Source of the DNA: Streptomyces sp. HM190
Lineage (GTDB): Bacteria > Actinomycetota > Actinomycetes > Streptomycetales > Streptomycetaceae
Direction of reading: 5' to 3'
DNA: 64,000 nt
NCBI RefSeq assembly: GCF_009857135.1
Contig: NZ_CP047318.1
Span: 3,348,001-3,412,000, forward strand
Positions 56,773-64,000 of the stretch are shown one piece after another. Position 1 is the stretch's first letter; every line of letters begins with the position of its first letter. A model generated the notes under the pieces. It was not told the DNA's origin and made no database searches. It saw only the letters and a program-made list of their open reading frames with translations. Position numbers and translations under genes: made by a program.

Positions 56773-58386
56773 GTGCCCTACAGCGGATCTGGTTCCGTCT
56801 CCCCGGACGGCGGCGCCCGCGCCCGGCGCCGCCCGCGTGGCGCGCTCGGCGCCACCGCGCTCCGCGGCGGCCGTACCTGGCTGACCCGACGGCCGAGCCC
56901 GTACGTCGTGCTGGGCGGCCTGTTCTGGGTGGTGCTGACCCTGGCGTACTGGCGGGTGTCGCCGTGCTGCGACAGCGGCCGGTACGCGGCGGTGATCGAA
57001 CGCCTGCGCTGGGACCTGTGGCACCCGGCCCATCCGACGGCGGACCTGCCGGGCGCGGGCAGCCCGGCCTACTCCCCGTACGCGGTCGTCCAGGGTGTCG
57101 CCGCCCGGCTGACCGGCCTGAGCGGCTGGGCGCTGGTGGAACTGGCCGGGCCGCTGAACCTGCTGGTGCTGCTGACCGGGGTCGGCCGGTTCGTCCGGGT
57201 GCTGACGCCCCGGCCGTGGGCGCCGGTTCTCGCGCTGCTGTTCATGACCCTGCTGTGGGGCACCGAGCGGATCGTGTGGAGCGGCCACCTCGGGCTGATG
57301 TCGATGACGACGAACCTCGGCCATCCGTCGACGTTCACGATCGGTCTGACGTTCTGGGCGTGGGCGTGGACGGGGGCACGCGCGCGGGGCGGCGGTCTGT
57401 CGCGGGGCGTGCGGTACGTCGGCCCGAGCGGCCTGGGGAGCGCCTGGGCGTACGCGGGGCTGGGCGCGCTGTACGGGCTGATCGTGCTGACGCACCAGGT
57501 CACGGCCGTGGCCGCGGCGGCCGGGGCGGTCGCCCTGGTGGGGGCGTGGCAGCGTGGCTGGTGGGGGCCGGTGGTGGGGCGCTGGGCGCTGACCGGCGCG
57601 GTCGCCCTGGCGGTCGCGGTGGCGTGGCCGTACCACGGCGTCCCGGCGCCGGCCGGGGGCGCGGGCGGGGACGGCACGCACCGGCTGCTGTACACGGGCA
57701 TGGGCGGGCATCTGTGGCTGGCGCTGCTGGGGCTGCCGGCGCTGTGGGCGCGGGCTCGCAGGTCGCCGCGGGATCCGCTGGTGCTGATGTTCGGGGCGCA
57801 GTGCCTGGTGGTGGCGTACGGCTGGGTCGGCGGTCACTACGCGTACGGCGGGGTCCTGGGGCTCGCCGCGGTGCCCGCGCAGGTCGCACTGGCCGTGGAG
57901 CTGGCGGCGCCCCGGCCGTGGGGGCGGGGGCGGCGGGTGCTGGGCGCCGTGGCCGCGGCGGGTGTCTGCGTGGGGTTCCTGACCGTGCAGGCGGGGGCGG
58001 TCGTGCCCCGGTCGCTGGACCCGGTCGGCTTCGAGCAGCCGCCGCGCCCGCCGGCGTACGCCTGGGCGGCGCGGCATGTGGGCGCGGGCGAGGTGCTGCT
58101 CACCGACGGGTACGTCGCGGAGCGGGCGCTCCCCGGGTACGGGGTGAACATGGCGGCGCCCCCCTGGCCCGATCCGGCGCTGGACGAGGCGGCGCGCAGG
58201 CGGCGGTACGCGGACGTCGGGGCGTATCTGGACCCGGCGGCGACGCGCGCGGAGCGTACGGAGATCGCCCGGCGGTACGGGGTGCGGTGGCTGCTGCTCA
58301 CCCGGTGGCGCGCGGTGCCGGAGGAAGCGGTGGTCGTGGACTGGAATCCGCGGTCCGGGGAGGTGCTGGCGCGGATCGCTCCGTAG
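56773..58386 (+). CDS. Polytopic membrane protein, GT-C-like
   Basis: The 537-residue protein has about ten hydrophobic helices between residues 45 and 425, an acidic loop after the first helix ('SPCCDSGRYAAVIERL') reminiscent of GT-C enzymes, and a soluble C-terminal domain of about 100 residues. I cannot assign a family with confidence; the position in an envelope-polymer cluster suggests lipid-linked sugar transfer or flipping. The start is GTG 56773 after AAGGGACGG. Confidence 0.7.
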   Translation: MPYSGSGSVSPDGGARARRRPRGALGATALRGGRTWLTRRPSPYVVLGGLFWVVLTLAYWRVSPCCDSGRYAAVIERLRWDLWHPAHPTADLPGAGSPAYSPYAVVQGVAARLTGLSGWALVELAGPLNLLVLLTGVGRFVRVLTPRPWAPVLALLFMTLLWGTERIVWSGHLGLMSMTTNLGHPSTFTIGLTFWAWAWTGARARGGGLSRGVRYVGPSGLGSAWAYAGLGALYGLIVLTHQVTAVAAAAGAVALVGAWQRGWWGPVVGRWALTGAVALAVAVAWPYHGVPAPAGGAGGDGTHRLLYTGMGGHLWLALLGLPALWARARRSPRDPLVLMFGAQCLVVAYGWVGGHYAYGGVLGLAAVPAQVALAVELAAPRPWGRGRRVLGAVAAAGVCVGFLTVQAGAVVPRSLDPVGFEQPPRPPAYAWAARHVGAGEVLLTDGYVAERALPGYGVNMAAPPWPDPALDEAARRRRYADVGAYLDPAATRAERTEIARRYGVRWLLLTRWRAVPEEAVVVDWNPRSGEVLARIAP

Positions 58387-58432
58387 GGGTGGTGCGGAGC
58401 GATCCGCGGGCGACGGTCCGCGCGGAAGCGGG

Positions 58433-58846
58433 TTACTCGATGACGAGCTCGACCGGGATGTTGTTGCGGGTGGCGTTGGAGTAGGGGCAGACCTGGTGGG
58501 CCTGCTCGACGAGCTTGCGGCCGGTGGCCTCGTCGACGCTGTCGGGCAGCTCGACGCGGAGGGTGGCCTTGAGGGCGAAGCCCTCGCCCTGCTTGCCTAT
58601 GCCGACCTCGGCGGTCACGGCGGCCTCGCTGACGTCGACCTTGGCGGCGCGGCCGACCAGGCCGAGGGCGCTGGCGAAGCAGGCGGCGTAGCCCGCGGCG
58701 AACAGCTGCTCCGGGTTGGTGCCCTGGCCGTTGCCGCCCAGCTCCACCGGGAGGGCGAGGTCGAGGTCGAGCTTGCCGTCGTTGGTGACGGCGCGGCCCT
58801 CGCGGCCGTGGGTGGCGGTGGCGACAGCGGTGTAGAGCGCGTCCAT
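58433..58846 (-). CDS. ohrA: Organic hydroperoxide resistance protein Ohr
   Basis: The 137-residue thiol peroxidase of the Ohr/OsmC family has catalytic cysteines C56 ('AAGYAACFASAL') and C120 ('HQVCPYSNATRNN'). It reduces organic hydroperoxides using dihydrolipoamide in this family. ATG 58846 gives the usual length; an upstream in-frame start would add nine residues. It is divergent from ohrR. Confidence 0.95.
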   Translation of the reverse strand: MDALYTAVATATHGREGRAVTNDGKLDLDLALPVELGGNGQGTNPEQLFAAGYAACFASALGLVGRAAKVDVSEAAVTAEVGIGKQGEGFALKATLRVELPDSVDEATGRKLVEQAHQVCPYSNATRNNIPVELVIE

Positions 58847-58921
58847 GGGAAACCCATCCCTTTCACGGTTCACGTCACGTCCGGCGGTCCGTCCGACCGC
58901 CGTTCACGGCCATAAGTAGAG

Positions 58922-58949
58922 CACACAATTCAATTGGGCACAACTAAAT
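58922..58949. promoter_or_regulatory. Putative OhrR operator
   Basis: The A+T-rich palindrome CAATTCAATTG (58926-58936) and a following CACAACTAAATGG stretch lie between ohrA and ohrR. This resembles the OhrR operators known from Streptomyces and Bacillus, and is the only A+T-rich patch in the pair. Confidence 0.7.
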
Positions 58950-58975
58950 GGCGGGCGGCGCGGTACTCTGGGGGC

Positions 58976-59467
58976 ATGAGCAGCGCCATCCCATCGCCCG
59001 AGGGGGTCTCCGAGGAGGAGTTCCTCCGCCTGGACCGGCAGATCTGTTTCTCCCTGCACGCCGCCTCGCGCGCCTTCAACGGCGTCTACCGGGTGGTCCT
59101 CAAGGACCTGGGCATCACCTATCCGCAGTACCTGGTGATGCTGGTGCTGTGGGAGCAGGGCGAGCTGCCCGTCAAGAAGCTCGGCGAGCACCTGCGACTC
59201 GACTCCGGGACCCTGTCGCCGCTGCTGAAACGCCTGGAGGCGGCCGGTCTCGTCCGCCGGGAGCGCAGCGCGCGCGACGAGCGGTCCGTCGAGGTGCGGC
59301 TCACCGAGGAGGGCACCGCCCTGCGGGAGCGCGCCCTGGCCGTGCCACGCCGGATCGTCTCCGCGACCTCGTTCGACGTCGACGAGATCCGCGACCTGCG
59401 CGACCGCCTGGACCGCCTCACGGCCGCCCTGGACGAGGCGGCGCTCCAGGACCCCGCACCCCGCTGA
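58976..59467 (+). CDS. ohrR: MarR-family organic peroxide sensor OhrR
   Basis: The 163-residue MarR regulator has the redox cysteine C24 near the N-terminus ('[15 protein letters not shown]'), as in OhrR. The winged helix is at about 60-115 ('[20 protein letters not shown]', '[16 protein letters not shown]'). Oxidation of C24 should release it from the operator and induce ohrA. The divergent ohrA supports the name. Confidence 0.94.
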   Translation: MSSAIPSPEGVSEEEFLRLDRQICFSLHAASRAFNGVYRVVLKDLGITYPQYLVMLVLWEQGELPVKKLGEHLRLDSGTLSPLLKRLEAAGLVRRERSARDERSVEVRLTEEGTALRERALAVPRRIVSATSFDVDEIRDLRDRLDRLTAALDEAALQDPAPR

Positions 59468-59949
59468 CGCACCCTCGGCCGACGCACCCGGCCACCGTCC
59501 CCCGCGGCCACCACCTCCGGCACCCCTGCCTCCGGAGCTCCCCCTGCCGCCGGGACCGCTGCTGCCGGGCCCAGCGACTCCGGACCCACTACCGCCGAAA
59601 CCGTCATATCACCCATTGGTCGGATGGTCGGACTTGATCCGTCTTGACGGCTCTGAACGGCGTATCGCCGCATTCCCGCCTTTCGCGCGCCTTACGATCC
59701 GGCCGATGAGATCTCTCCTTGCCGGCCGGCCCACCCCTGCCCCGACGCCGTACTCGCGCAGCACCGCCTCGGCCCGCCCCTCTCCCCCGGAGCCGGGCCC
59801 CTTCTGACCTCGCCCGGCGCGGCGACGATCCGGCGGAATCCCACCGCCGAACGGAACCCGGACTCCGCGCGGGCCATCTTCCCCCCGGGGCCACGAAGTC
59901 CCACTTAAGGGAAAATTGCACACAGACCTCTCATAGGTTCGGGGCAACC
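59468..59949. other. Gap between ohrR and the GT2 gene
   Basis: This 482-bp stretch is GC-rich up to about 59600. A short open frame at 59616-59807 has an Arg/Pro/Ser composition typical of chance frames. A+T-richer leader sequence at about 59905-59949 probably contains the promoter of the next gene. Nothing else recognised. Confidence 0.5.
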
Positions 59950-61542
59950 ATGCTTCTTCAGCAGGCGCAGGTCACCGTCGTCGTCATCGGGTACGACGAC
60001 GCCGCTCACGTGGCGGACGCGGTGCGCTCGGCGCTCGCCCAGGGTCCCGCCGTCCACGAGGTGATCGCGGTCGACGACTGTTCGACGGACGGCAGCGGCG
60101 ACCTGCTGGAGGACCTGGCCGCCGCCGAACCCCGCCTGAGGGTCGTCCGGCGCCGGGCCAACAGCGGCGGCTGCGGCACCCCGCGCAACGACGGCCTGGA
60201 CGCCGCGACCACCCCGTACGTGATGTTCCTGGACAGCGACGACGTCCTGCCGCCCGGCGCCGTGACCGCGCTGCTGGACGCGGCAGAGGAGGACGACGCG
60301 CCGGTGGCGGCCGGGCTGTGCGTACGCAGGGAGCTGCCCTCGGGACGCGAGACGCCCTGGCAGCCCGAGGTGTACGCCCGGCGCGCGCTGGTCCCCCATC
60401 CGGCCCGGCGCGAGCGCCTCGTCCACGACACACTCTGCGTCAACAAGCTCTACCGGACCGCTTTCCTGCGCGACCACGGCATCCGCTTCCCCGAAGGACG
60501 CTTCCCGTACGAGGACTTCGTGTTCGTCGCGCGCGTGCTGGCCGCCGGGCCGCGCGTCGCGCTCGTCCCCGATCCCGTGTACGTGTGGCAGGTCCGCCGT
60601 TCGGCGGCCCGGCTCTCGCTCTCCCTCGACCGCGCCGACATCGCCAACTGGCAGGCCCGCATCGAGGCCGACCGGCTGTCGTACGACATCCTCCTCGGCG
60701 CGGGCGAGAAGCGTCTGGCGCGGGCCACCCGGACGCGCTTCCTCGACCACTCGCTGCGCATGTACGCGCGCGAGCTGGACCTGCGCGGCGCGCACTACCG
60801 GCGCGCATGGTGGGACCTCACCCGCGCGTACCTGAACTGCTTCGACGAGGGCGACTTCACGCCGGCGCCCGCGCCGGGCCGGGTCGTCGCCCGGGTGATC
60901 CTCGCCGCCGAGGAACCGCGCGACCTGGGACGCCTGAAGGAGATGGCGGCCCGTCCGGCCCGGCTCAACCCGCCCTACGCGCGCGGGGCCGACGGCACGC
61001 CCGTCTGGTCGGCGGACCTGCCGCAGGTCGAGCTGGAGCACCTCCTCGTCCGGCCCGTGCACCTGCTGCCGGCCGCCGTCGACGCGGAACTGCGGCCCCG
61101 CGCGCGGGGCACCGTCCTCCGGCTGCGCCTGCACGAGCTGTACGGGCGGATGGCGGACGCGGGCCCGGAGACGGTGGAGGTGGAGTTCACCGAGCGCGAC
61201 GACGGCCGTGTGGGCTTCGCGGGCACGGTGCCCCTCACCGCCCGCCCCGGGTCCGAGCACTGGACGGCCGAGGTCCCGCTGGACCTCGCCGCGCTGGGCA
61301 GCGGCACCTGGGACCTGCGGCTGAGGCTGCGCTTCCGGGACGGCAGCCGGCGCGAGACCACCGCCCACGCGGTCGCGGGCGCCGGGCTGCTGTGCCGGCG
61401 TGCGCTCCCGAGCACCCGGCACGGAGTGCTCCTGGTGCAGCCGTACGCGACCCACGCGGGGGCGCTCGCGCTACGGCTCGCGCCCGGCTGGCGCGGTCTG
61501 ACCGAGGTGGTGCGCCGTCGCCTCCGACGCCTGCTTCACTGA
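59950..61542 (+). CDS. GT2 glycosyltransferase with C-terminal polymer-type domain
   Basis: The 530-residue protein has an N-terminal GT2 domain (about 8-220; 'VTVVVIGYDDAAHVADAVRS', 'VDDCSTDGSG', 'MFLDSDDVLPPG'). C-terminal to residue about 390 is a beta-rich domain ('GTVLRLRLHELYGRMADAG') of a kind attached to some TagF-type GT2 enzymes, but there is no TagF domain. It probably glycosylates a cell-wall glycopolymer in the cytoplasm. It is followed after 94 bp by the epimerase gene. Confidence 0.85.
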   Translation: MLLQQAQVTVVVIGYDDAAHVADAVRSALAQGPAVHEVIAVDDCSTDGSGDLLEDLAAAEPRLRVVRRRANSGGCGTPRNDGLDAATTPYVMFLDSDDVLPPGAVTALLDAAEEDDAPVAAGLCVRRELPSGRETPWQPEVYARRALVPHPARRERLVHDTLCVNKLYRTAFLRDHGIRFPEGRFPYEDFVFVARVLAAGPRVALVPDPVYVWQVRRSAARLSLSLDRADIANWQARIEADRLSYDILLGAGEKRLARATRTRFLDHSLRMYARELDLRGAHYRRAWWDLTRAYLNCFDEGDFTPAPAPGRVVARVILAAEEPRDLGRLKEMAARPARLNPPYARGADGTPVWSADLPQVELEHLLVRPVHLLPAAVDAELRPRARGTVLRLRLHELYGRMADAGPETVEVEFTERDDGRVGFAGTVPLTARPGSEHWTAEVPLDLAALGSGTWDLRLRLRFRDGSRRETTAHAVAGAGLLCRRALPSTRHGVLLVQPYATHAGALALRLAPGWRGLTEVVRRRLRRLLH

Positions 61543-61636
61543 ATGACCGACCTGGTCGCACCCGCGCCCGTCACCCGACGCGCGCGGCCCACCCCCGGCA
61601 GGACCCGCGGGTCCATCGACGAGAGGACAGTCGTCC

Positions 61637-62608
61637 ATGACCTGGCTGATCACCGGTGGCGCCGGCTACATCGGAGCCCACGTGGCGCGCGCGATGCTCG
61701 ACGCGGGCGAGGGCGCCGTCGTCTACGACGACCTGTCCACGGGGATCGCCGAACGGGTGCCGCGGGACGTGCCGCTGGAGGTGGGCTCGACCCTCGACGG
61801 GGAGCGTCTGGCGCGGGTGATCCGCGGCCACGGCGTCACCGGCGTCGTCCACCTCGCGGCGAAGAAGCAGGTCGGCGAGTCCGTCGAACAGCCCCTGCGC
61901 TACTACCGGGAGAACGTCGAGGGACTGCGCACCCTGCTCGGAGCCGTCACGGACGCCGGTGTCCCGTCGTTCGTGTTCTCGTCCTCGGCGGCCGTGTACG
62001 GCATGCCCGACGTGGTCCTGGTCACGGAGGACACGCCGTGCGCGCCGATGAGCCCGTACGGCGAGACGAAGCTGGCCGGGGAGTGGCTGGTGCGGGCCAC
62101 CGGCCGGGCGACGGGACTGTCGACGGCGTCGCTGCGCTACTTCAACGTCGCGGGGGCGGCGGCGCCCGCCCTGGCCGACACCGGCGTGTTCAACCTCGTC
62201 CCCATGGTGTTCGAGAAGCTCACCGAGGGGTCCGCGCCGCGGGTCTTCGGCGCCGACTACCCCACCCCCGACGGCACCTGCGTCCGCGACTACATCCACG
62301 TCGTCGACCTCGCCGAGGCCCATGTGGCCACCGCCCGCCGGCTGCGGGAGGCCCCCGGCACCGACCTCACCCTCAACATCGGCCGCGGCGAGGGCGTCTC
62401 GGTACGGGAGATGATCGACCGGATCACCGCCCACACCGGCCACACCCTGTCGCCGGTCGTCGTGGACCGGCGCCCCGGCGACCCGGCCCGCGTCGTCGCC
62501 TCGGCGGACCGAGCCGCCACCGAACTCGGCTGGAAGGCCCGGCACGGCGTCGACGAGATGATCGCCTCCGCGTGGGAGGGCTGGATGCACCACCACCCTG
62601 CCCGGTGA
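61637..62608 (+). CDS. galE: UDP-glucose 4-epimerase family protein
   Basis: The 323-residue extended short-chain dehydrogenase has the NAD loop 'TGGAGYIG' (6-13) and the catalytic pair Y141 and K145 in 'SPYGETK'. It also has 'LRYFNVAGA' and 'RDYIHVVDLAEAHV', specific to GalE-type epimerases. It interconverts UDP-glucose and UDP-galactose, or N-acetyl forms, and probably supplies a sugar for the adjacent glycosyltransferase. The start is ATG 61637 after GAGAGGA. Confidence 0.9.
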   Translation: MTWLITGGAGYIGAHVARAMLDAGEGAVVYDDLSTGIAERVPRDVPLEVGSTLDGERLARVIRGHGVTGVVHLAAKKQVGESVEQPLRYYRENVEGLRTLLGAVTDAGVPSFVFSSSAAVYGMPDVVLVTEDTPCAPMSPYGETKLAGEWLVRATGRATGLSTASLRYFNVAGAAAPALADTGVFNLVPMVFEKLTEGSAPRVFGADYPTPDGTCVRDYIHVVDLAEAHVATARRLREAPGTDLTLNIGRGEGVSVREMIDRITAHTGHTLSPVVVDRRPGDPARVVASADRAATELGWKARHGVDEMIASAWEGWMHHHPAR

Positions 62609-62791
62609 AGGGCCGCGCGGACAGCCCCGACCGGGCCGGCCCGTGAGTCACCTCACCGCTTCGGCGTTGCGTCCGTAACCACCCCTTTGGTACCAACGAT
62701 TGACGTGCGCGTCCGTGCGACGGCCGTGAAGTCCCGCCCCACGGCGGGAACCGAACGGTGCCGGTTGCGCGTGTGTACTGAGGGAAGCGAA

Positions 62792-62807
62792 CGTTACGGG
62801 GGTAACG
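62792..62807 (+). promoter_or_regulatory. Short hairpin over the ribosome site
   Basis: CGTTAC (62792-62797) and GTAACG (62802-62807) pair around a GGGG loop that contains the only Shine-Dalgarno-like run before ATG 62811. It may modulate translation. Confidence 0.35.
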
Positions 62808-62810
62808 ACG

Positions 62811-63245
62811 ATGCCGGCTTGGGATATCGATCCGGTCAACGTGCAGAGCACACTGAACTCGACCGGTGAGGCGGCGGGCGATCTGGAGAAGGCCGCCAAC
62901 TCACTGGTGACGAACATGGCGAGCGCGGCCGAGTCGGCCGGAACGGCCGTGCCCGGCGGGCAGTTCAGCGGCCCCATGATCGGACCGGTCGCCGCCGGCA
63001 CCCCGCGCGTGCCGGTCGGCCCGGTGGCGGCGGCGCTGAGCAAGTACCTGGAGGAACGGCAGAACAAGCTGGCGTTCATGGCGCAGCGGACCATCGACTC
63101 CGTGCAGGGCGCCGCCAAGGCCACCAACGCGTACGTCACCGGCGACCTGGACATGGCCGCCCAGCACCAGGCCAACGCCCTCAAGGCGACGGTGGTGCCC
63201 CCGCCGCCCGGCGTCGGCGGTGACGGCGGGCGGGGGCCGAAGTGA
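62811..63245 (+). CDS. WXG100-like small partner protein
   Basis: The 144-residue helical protein is without signal peptide. It begins 'MPAWDIDPVNVQSTLNSTGE', like the actinobacterial DUF6507 type, and has two long helices around 'ALSKYLEERQNKLAFMAQ'. It ends in a Pro/Gly-rich tail. Such proteins usually pair with a type VII-secreted partner. It overlaps the next gene by four bases (GTGA). Confidence 0.75.
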   Translation: MPAWDIDPVNVQSTLNSTGEAAGDLEKAANSLVTNMASAAESAGTAVPGGQFSGPMIGPVAAGTPRVPVGPVAAALSKYLEERQNKLAFMAQRTIDSVQGAAKATNAYVTGDLDMAAQHQANALKATVVPPPPGVGGDGGRGPK

Positions 63246-64000
63246 GCGACGACATCCCCGTCATCCCGGAGGAGGTCCCCGAGTTCACCGGCGATCTGGA
63301 GCTGCTGGACCAGCACATCAGCGGCATCCGGTCGGCCGGGACCTCGCTGAAGGACTCGGGCTCGGCGATCGACACCCGCTTCGGCGGCCTGTCGGCGTAC
63401 TACAAGGCGCCGGAGGCCGACCAGTTGTTCGCGACGACGGCGCCGGTCGCGGCGAAGGGCGAGGAGTTCTCCACCGAGTTGGGGACCGTGGCCTCCGCCC
63501 TCGACGCCTACGCGGCGGCGGTCGGCCCCCTCAAGCAGAAGTTCGAGCAGCTCCGCCAGGACGCCATCGCCTTCCGCGGGAAGATCGCGGACGATGACGA
63601 GTGGCGTGCCGACGGGGATCTCGTCGAGGAGAACAACAACCGCCGGTCGGACATCAACGCCGCCTACGCCGCGTTCCAGGCGGCCGAGCGCGACTGCTAC
63701 AACAAGATCGTCGCGCTGGTGGGCGGTGAGCCGCTGATCGTCAACGACGGCTCGAACAAAGAGAACATGTACGGCTACCGGGGCGAGGACCTCGACCACG
63801 CCGGCGGACTGCCCTGGGGCGACCCGGTGGAGGAGTCCAACCCCTGGTACTACATCCACGAACACGTCTGGGACTTCGCCGTCGGCTTCGTCGTCGACGG
63901 CGTCTGGGGCACCATCAAGGGCCTGGGCACCCTCGTCGGCTTCAACGGCTGGGACGCGGCAGGCCAGGCATGGACCGGCCTGGGCAAACTCCTGACCGGC
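63242..64000 (+). CDS. Putative type VII-secreted protein, N-terminal part (partial)
   Basis: The 253 codons visible continue past the window edge. The N-terminus is a helical WXG100-like module ('LELLDQHISGIRSAGTSLKD', 'LGTVASALDAYAAAVGPLKQ', 'AIAFRGKIADDDEW', about residues 15-140). Behind it lies 'WGDPVEESNPWYYIHEHVWD' (about 181-200) and a glycine-rich hydrophobic segment ('VWGTIKGLGTLVGFNGWD'). This head is typical of polymorphic toxins and other proteins exported by the ESX-type system; the decisive C-terminal domain lies outside. The start is GTG 63242, overlapping the small partner gene. Confidence 0.75.
   Translation, partial: MSDDIPVIPEEVPEFTGDLELLDQHISGIRSAGTSLKDSGSAIDTRFGGLSAYYKAPEADQLFATTAPVAAKGEEFSTELGTVASALDAYAAAVGPLKQKFEQLRQDAIAFRGKIADDDEWRADGDLVEENNNRRSDINAAYAAFQAAERDCYNKIVALVGGEPLIVNDGSNKENMYGYRGEDLDHAGGLPWGDPVEESNPWYYIHEHVWDFAVGFVVDGVWGTIKGLGTLVGFNGWDAAGQAWTGLGKLLTG

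Noticed and set aside
54220..58077. 1,285-codon minus-strand open frame opposite the wall-polymer genes
   Set aside because: It is an antisense shadow of the GT2-TagF and membrane-protein genes, with no domain and the wrong codon bias.
59616..59807. Small 63-codon gene before the GT2 gene
   Set aside because: Composition is typical of random frames, with no ribosome site and no motif.

Overview
The window is chromosomal DNA of a Streptomyces species. It is very GC-rich, third codon positions are almost all G or C, GTG starts are frequent, and gene order follows the core segment of the S. coelicolor chromosome from murA/hup through sigU, nnaR/narK, mat, ssrA/smpB, ftsEX, prfB, the pkaA/pkaB kinases and ohrA/ohrR. 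Synteny statements rest on remembered knowledge of S. coelicolor and were not checked by search.

Layout. Positions 1-6676 carry the 3' end of murA, an HU protein, a malic enzyme with an ACT-like N-terminus, a HelD-type helicase and the ECF sigma factor SigU with its zinc anti-sigma factor. Positions 6998-10474 hold a CGNR zinc-finger regulator and the nitrate pair nnaR and narK. Positions 10820-15949 are the most distinctive accessory block: two gamma-butyrolactone-receptor-type TetR regulators, a cytochrome P450 and a divergent acyl-CoA oxidase, in the arrangement I recall for the avenolide (butenolide hormone) locus of S. avermitilis. Two good autoregulatory-element sites lie between the main receptor and the oxidase, and one lies inside a recognisable promoter. 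Positions 16020-22020 hold two small or hypothetical genes and a three-gene, translationally coupled mat-type exopolysaccharide operon.

Positions 22173-24584 are a divergent LysR/MFS pair. Positions 24615-31104 are a LacI-controlled operon for import and hydrolysis of alpha-xylosides, with two operators. Then, on the minus strand, come tmRNA, smpB, a C-terminal processing protease, ftsX and ftsE. A repeat-rich LAXTG sortase substrate, prfB and two Ser/Thr kinase genes follow. The kinase genes are separated by an intact IS701-family insertion sequence with CTAG target duplications and by a palindromic MITE-like element. A large FHA/FtsK-like ATPase gene diverges from pkaA.

Positions 47835-51537 are a second sugar ABC transporter without its own ATPase; one permease carries an extra extracytoplasmic domain. 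Positions 51760-62608 form a cell-envelope glycopolymer region with two GT2-TagF-type fusion enzymes separated by a decayed fragment of a third, a polytopic membrane protein, a further GT2 and a UDP-sugar epimerase, interrupted by the ohrA/ohrR peroxide-stress pair. The last genes are a small WXG100-like protein and the N-terminal part of a probable type VII-secreted protein that runs off the edge.

Start codons were chosen by ribosome-binding site, family length and overlap with upstream genes. Functional names come from motifs and context only.
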